Source: Planctomycetota bacterium
GTDB lineage: Bacteria; Planctomycetota; Phycisphaerae; Phycisphaerales; SM1A02
Assembly: GCA_016873115.1 (NCBI GenBank)
Contig: VGYB01000003.1
Location: forward strand, 53,235-117,234
Direction of reading: 5' to 3'
DNA: 64,000 nucleotides
The position numbers were made by a program, and so were the translations under genes. Under the pieces are notes generated by a model, which made no database searches, was not told the DNA's origin, and worked only from the letters and a program-made list of their open reading frames with translations. Positions 60,418-64,000 of this stretch are shown here, piece by piece. The first letter of the stretch is position 1. Each line of letters begins with the position of its first letter.

Positions 60418-61728
60418 ATGCATACCGTCCTCGTCCTCGTCGCGAGCCTCGTTGCCGTTCCGATTGCGCCGCCCACACCGGAGCAGATCAGCCGCATCCG
60501 GGACGCGCAGCGGACTTTCTTCCAGCAGCATCCGAAGGGCGCAAACGGAGAGGAGATGACGGCGTTCTTCAACGAACTCCTCGACGGCATCGAGCCGAGC
60601 GAGTGTTCGTGGTCGCAGCTCAAGCAGATCATGGGTCCATGTTCGTTCTCTGCCAAGCGCGATGCGGCACAAGCGCGCCTCAAGCAGCTGGCGAACGAAC
60701 CCAATGCGGATGGCTTCGATGCCTTCGTCTATGCGTCGTCGTTGTCGCAGGAAGATGCTCCAACGGCAGCCACGCCTTTCGGGCACCCCGGGTACGCGGC
60801 CTGGAAGCAGTCAGCCTCGCCACTCGACCGCACGCGCCTGATTGGCCGCTTGACCTCGGACCAGTTCGCGCAGGCGGATGCCGAGGTGAAGGAACTCGAA
60901 GCGTGGTTCACGCCCGAGCGCAGCGCCAAGGACCTTGCCGCGGGCGTGCAGCTCGTGGAGGCGATCAAGCGACTCGCGCCGGATCCTGACCAGGGCGAGC
61001 AGTTCCGGCTGCGGCTGCTCGACGCCGTGGTGCTGGCCGGGGGCAAGGCATCCCCCGAGGAGAAAGCGGCACTCAACAAGCTCGCGAAGAAGCTCGACAG
61101 CGCCGTCACTCGCGGCGAGTTCCTGGATCATCCTGCTCCGAAGCTCTCGTTCACCTGGGCGCAGGATGGCAAGGGTCCCGTGAAGCTCTCCTCGCTCGAT
61201 GACCTGAAGGGCAAGGTCGTCGTGCTCGACTTCTGGGCGACCTGGTGCGGTCCGTGCGTGGGCAGCATCCCCAACGTGAAGGAACTGCGCGCGCACTACA
61301 GCCCCGATGATGTGGCGATCGTCGGCGTGACGAGCCTGCAGGGCAAGCACTATCCCGGCGGCACTGGACCGATCGACTGCACGGGCGATGCCGCGAAGGA
61401 GCAGGGCCTGATGGCGGAGTTCATGAAGGCCAAGGGCATCGACTGGACGATCGCCTTCAGCGAGCAGGAGGTCTTCAATCCGGACTACGGCGTGAATGGG
61501 ATTCCGCATGTGACGATCCTCGATGCCGAGGGCATCGTGCGTCATACGGACTTGCACCCTGCGGACCCGATGCTCGCGAAGTGCACCAAGATCGATGCGC
61601 TGCTGCGCAAGCAGGGCAAGACGCCGCCGGCCGCGCCCCCGGCGCCCGAATCCGCACCTCCTGATGCAGCGCCACCGGCCGCGCCATCGATCCCGGCGAT
61701 CCCGACCATTCCAGCAGGCAAGCCATGA
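60418..61728 (+). CDS. TlpA-like thioredoxin-domain exported protein
   Basis: A 436-residue exported protein. Signal peptide MHTVLVLVASLVAVPIAPP, about 240 residues of helical N-domain (QISRIRDAQRTFFQQHP, LLDAVVLAGGKASPEEKAALNKLA), then a TlpA/ResA-type thioredoxin domain: VVVLDFWATWCGPC with the CxxC at Cys277/Cys280, NVKELRAHY, VGVTSLQGKHYPGG and the cis-Pro GIPHVTILDAEG. A Pro/Ala tail ends the protein. It likely reduces or exchanges disulfides of exported proteins such as cytochromes. Its stop overlaps the SDR start by 4 bp. Confidence 0.92.
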   Translation: MHTVLVLVASLVAVPIAPPTPEQISRIRDAQRTFFQQHPKGANGEEMTAFFNELLDGIEPSECSWSQLKQIMGPCSFSAKRDAAQARLKQLANEPNADGFDAFVYASSLSQEDAPTAATPFGHPGYAAWKQSASPLDRTRLIGRLTSDQFAQADAEVKELEAWFTPERSAKDLAAGVQLVEAIKRLAPDPDQGEQFRLRLLDAVVLAGGKASPEEKAALNKLAKKLDSAVTRGEFLDHPAPKLSFTWAQDGKGPVKLSSLDDLKGKVVVLDFWATWCGPCVGSIPNVKELRAHYSPDDVAIVGVTSLQGKHYPGGTGPIDCTGDAAKEQGLMAEFMKAKGIDWTIAFSEQEVFNPDYGVNGIPHVTILDAEGIVRHTDLHPADPMLAKCTKIDALLRKQGKTPPAAPPAPESAPPDAAPPAAPSIPAIPTIPAGKP

Positions 61729-62462
61729 GGCTCACCGGCAAGGTTGCCCTGATCACGGCCGCCGGAGCGGGCATCGGCCGTGCATGCGCCATCGCCTTCG
61801 CGCGCGAAGGTGCGCAGGTCCTGGCGACCGACATCGACGAGGCAGCACTCGCTGTGTTGGCGCGCGAACACGCTGGCATGCGCACCATGCGCTGTGATGT
61901 GCGCGATGATGCTTCGGTCCGCGCTGCCGCTGCGGCCGCCGGCGAGGTGAGTGTGCTGCTCAATGCCGCGGGCATCGTGCACCACGGCACGGCGCTCGAT
62001 GTCACCGATGCCGAGTGGGACCTGGCCTTTGACCTCAATGTCCGGGGCATGCATCGCTGCATCCGCGCCGTCCTGCCGGGCATGCTGGCACGCGGATCCG
62101 GAAGCGTCGTCAACATCGCGAGCGTGGCCAGCAGCATCAAGGGTGCGCCCAACCGTTACCTCTACGGGGCCACCAAGGCAGCGGTGATCGGCTTGACGAA
62201 GGCCCTCGCTGCCGATGTCGTGGCCAAGGGCGTCCGGGCCAATGCGATCTGCCCGGGCACGGTGCAGAGTCCATCGCTCGAGGGACGCATCGCGGCGCAG
62301 GCGGATCCGGTGGCGGCGCGCGCAGCGTTCCTCGCACGGCAGCCGACCGGGCGTTTCGGCACGCCGGAGGAAGTCGCAGCGTTGGCTGTCCACCTCGCCA
62401 GCGACGAGAGCGGCTTCACGACGGGTGCCGTGCATGTGATCGACGGCGGCTGGAGCTGCTGA
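61725..62462 (+). CDS. Short-chain dehydrogenase/reductase
   Basis: A 245-residue classical SDR: cofactor motif TAAGAGIGRACAIAFAREG, Asp after the second strand (ATDIDE, favouring NAD), CDVRDD, LNAAGIVHHG, catalytic Ser in NIASVASSIKG, catalytic YGATK, and the end GFTTGAVHVIDGGWSC. It is closest to the DHRS6/BDH2-like branch acting on hydroxy acids such as 3-hydroxybutyrate, but this is only by overall look. It is coupled to the TlpA-like gene. The MFS gene follows tail to tail 42 bp away. Confidence 0.93.
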   Translation: MRLTGKVALITAAGAGIGRACAIAFAREGAQVLATDIDEAALAVLAREHAGMRTMRCDVRDDASVRAAAAAAGEVSVLLNAAGIVHHGTALDVTDAEWDLAFDLNVRGMHRCIRAVLPGMLARGSGSVVNIASVASSIKGAPNRYLYGATKAAVIGLTKALAADVVAKGVRANAICPGTVQSPSLEGRIAAQADPVAARAAFLARQPTGRFGTPEEVAALAVHLASDESGFTTGAVHVIDGGWSC

Positions 62463-62504
62463 GGGCGGTGATCGCCTGCCGCCGCACGGTCTGCGATCGG
62501 AGCA

Positions 62505-63929
62505 TCAGCCGCGCGATGCGTGGCGCGGCAAGCGATCGCGCACGAGGCTCCACGCAGCACCCACGGCTGTGAGCATCACCGTCACCTGCATCGCACCCAT
62601 CCAGGCGAAGGAATGCGCGATGGCTTCGGTCTCGGGCGATTGGACCGCACCACCATCGAATGACGGGAGTCCCGTGCGGGCAAGCACCGTGGCGGCGATC
62701 GCCACACCGAGCGCATTGCCGACCTGCCGCGCCGTGGCTGCAAGTCCTGCACTCTCGCCACGCTGCTCGGGCGGCACGCGGCTCACCACGTCGGTCTGGA
62801 TCGGATTCATCAGGAAGGCCATGCCCGCGCCGTTCAGCGTCATGCCGATGGCGATGATGGCATAGGACAGCATCAGCATGCCGGCCGTGATCGTGCCCAG
62901 GCCCACGGCACAGAGCACACTGCCCACGCGCACCACGCCCACGGCACCGCGGCGGTCGTAGACGCGACCCGCCAGATGCACCAGAAGCAATGCGGGCAGT
63001 GCCAGCGGCAGTCCGGCCAAACCACTTTCGAGCGGCGTGAACCCCAGTGCACCTTGCAGGTACGCCGGGCCGAACATGGTCTGCCCGACGGTGGCGACCT
63101 GCGTCAGCCCCAGCACCACCACCTGCCCAAGCAGCGTGCGGTCGCGGAAGAGCCGAAGGTCCAGGAGCGGTGCCGCGAGCGTGAACTGCAGGCGCGCGAA
63201 GAGCGCCACGAGCACAGCACCCATGGCGAGCGCGAAGAGGCCGATCCACGGAGCAATGCCCGCCGTCGGCCGTGCCTGTTCCTGCAGCCCGAACACGAGT
63301 GCGGGCAGGCCCACGATCAGGAGTGCCGCGCTCAGCCAGTGGATCGGGCGACGCTCCGCAGTCGGCTCGACGGGCCGCACGATCGCCACCAGTGCCAGTG
63401 CAGCCATGGCAACGGGCAGGTTCACGGCGAAGATCCATCGCCATCCCGCCCACTGCGTGAGTGCACCACCCAGCACCGGGCCGAGCATCATGAAGAGCAG
63501 GGGCACGCCGACATAGACGGCCATCGCCCTTCCACGCTGGCCTTCGGGGAACGCTCCGGCGACCATGGCGCTCGACGCGGGCTGCATCAGGCACGCGCCA
63601 AGGCCTTGCAGCACACGCGCGGCGATCAGCACCTCGCCGCCGGGGGCGAGGGCGCAGCCGAGGCTTGCCAGAGCGAAGATCGACACGCCCGCCTGGAACG
63701 CGCGCACTCGACCGATCACGTCACCGAAGCGGCCACCGATCGCCATCGCGCCAGCGAGCGCGACGAGATACGCGTTGACGACCCATGCGCCGCCCGCCAC
63801 GCCGAGCCCCAGGTCGCGCTGGATCGCCGGCAGCGACACGCCCACGATGGTCGCGTCGAGAAAGACCATCGCGAGGCTGCCGGTCATGGCCGCAAGCACG
63901 AGCCATGGATTGGTCGCCGGCTTGGTCAT
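62505..63929 (-). CDS. MFS transporter, DHA2 (14-helix) drug-proton antiporter type
   Basis: A 474-residue efflux pump: MTGSLAMVFLDATIVGVSLPAI (motif D1), WVVNAYLVALAGAMAIGGRFGDVIGR with motif A, ARVLQGLGACLMQPASSAMV, FPEGQRGRAMAVYVG, VPLLFMMLGPVLGGALTQWAGWRWIF (motif C), NLPVAMAALALVAI, then seven more helices. A second motif-A-like RVYDRRGAVG starts the C half. The start is taken at the ATG at 63929 because a TACCAT box ends eight bases upstream; the ATG at 63935 would lie almost on the box. It probably exports drugs or toxic metabolites. Confidence 0.93.
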   Translation of the reverse strand: MTKPATNPWLVLAAMTGSLAMVFLDATIVGVSLPAIQRDLGLGVAGGAWVVNAYLVALAGAMAIGGRFGDVIGRVRAFQAGVSIFALASLGCALAPGGEVLIAARVLQGLGACLMQPASSAMVAGAFPEGQRGRAMAVYVGVPLLFMMLGPVLGGALTQWAGWRWIFAVNLPVAMAALALVAIVRPVEPTAERRPIHWLSAALLIVGLPALVFGLQEQARPTAGIAPWIGLFALAMGAVLVALFARLQFTLAAPLLDLRLFRDRTLLGQVVVLGLTQVATVGQTMFGPAYLQGALGFTPLESGLAGLPLALPALLLVHLAGRVYDRRGAVGVVRVGSVLCAVGLGTITAGMLMLSYAIIAIGMTLNGAGMAFLMNPIQTDVVSRVPPEQRGESAGLAATARQVGNALGVAIAATVLARTGLPSFDGGAVQSPETEAIAHSFAWMGAMQVTVMLTAVGAAWSLVRDRLPRHASRG

Positions 63930-63937
63930 CGGCATCG

Positions 63938-63943
63938 ATGGTA
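63938..63943 (-). promoter_or_regulatory. -10 box TACCAT upstream of the MFS gene
   Basis: TACCAT with eight bases before the ATG at 63929. It decides between two ATGs six bases apart. Confidence 0.45.
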
Positions 63944-63953
63944 GGGCGATGCG

Positions 63954-63998
63954 TCAGCGCACAGGTTCGTGGCGAAGCAGCGTGGCGTCGATCGGCCG
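63954..63998 (-). CDS. Possible C-terminal end of a gene entering from the right edge
   Basis: On the minus strand a frame open from the window edge ends with RPIDATLLRHEPVR and a TGA at 63956-63954, 25 bp before the MFS start. The sequence looks protein-like, but 14 residues are too few for a family call. Confidence 0.35.
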   Translation of the reverse strand, partial: RPIDATLLRHEPVR

Positions 63999-64000
63999 AG

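Overview
The window is a high-GC, gene-dense bacterial chromosome segment, most likely from a Phycisphaerae-type planctomycete. The main signs are dockerin-like calcium repeats at the ends of secreted proteins, the DUF1549/DUF1553 plus DUF1501 pair, DUF1080, ThuA, a membrane-bound dehydrogenase fused to HEAT repeats and a c-type haem domain, VIT/VWA proteins beside ECF sigma factors, and a GAP1-N2-like protein. I see no rRNA, tRNA, CRISPR array or insertion sequence. No family was checked by database search; all assignments come from motifs I can read.

Layout. 0-12 kb: a cut-off lipoprotein, an ECF sigma factor coupled to a giant VIT/VWA membrane protein, a ThuA protein, a Ser/Thr kinase with TPR repeats, a secreted LNR/dockerin protein, a SprT-like metalloprotein and a WYL regulator. 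12-23 kb: a second sigma-like factor, the DUF1549/1553 and DUF1501 pair, a secreted M12-type metallopeptidase with dockerins, and a C25 (gingipain-type) peptidase gene that appears to split an older gene. 23-31 kb: housekeeping genes (signal peptidase I with a large insert, PSP1/RicT-like, Der, GpmI, YggS, Tmk, Gmk). 31-43 kb: an HTH-TPR regulator with a coupled small secreted protein, the dehydrogenase/cytochrome, and a long minus-strand run (DUF1080, MBL hydrolase, three small membrane proteins, DeoC, PDZ protein). 40-44 kb: an MBL/beta-CASP nuclease, a STAS protein and ParB carrying a parS-like site. 44-52 kb: YceI, a polytopic membrane protein, XylA and a two-gene GAP1-like membrane module. 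52-64 kb: a DMT transporter, dihydrolipoyl dehydrogenase, a phosphoesterase, YidC, MnmE, DciA, an ABC ATPase, a TlpA-like protein, an SDR and an MFS pump.

The strongest overall signal is in the gene starts. At 13 genes a TANNNT (or GACACT) -10 hexamer ends exactly six bases before the start codon, and at six more the gap is seven bases. This places transcription start at or within a base of the start codon, which means leaderless mRNAs. A second set of genes, mostly operon-internal or regulatory (sigma factors, ParB, the HTH-TPR regulator, YceI, the PDZ protein), has clear Shine-Dalgarno sequences instead. I used this rule to fix several starts (ThuA 5040, DUF1549 13503, C25 22447, DUF1080 40566 and others).

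Other points of interest are the GAP1-like pair, the HTH-TPR/secreted-protein pair, the split gene around the C25 peptidase, the parS-like site inside parB, the lectin-like insert in signal peptidase I, and a 12-bp minisatellite coding for Arg-Asp-Gly-Gln.
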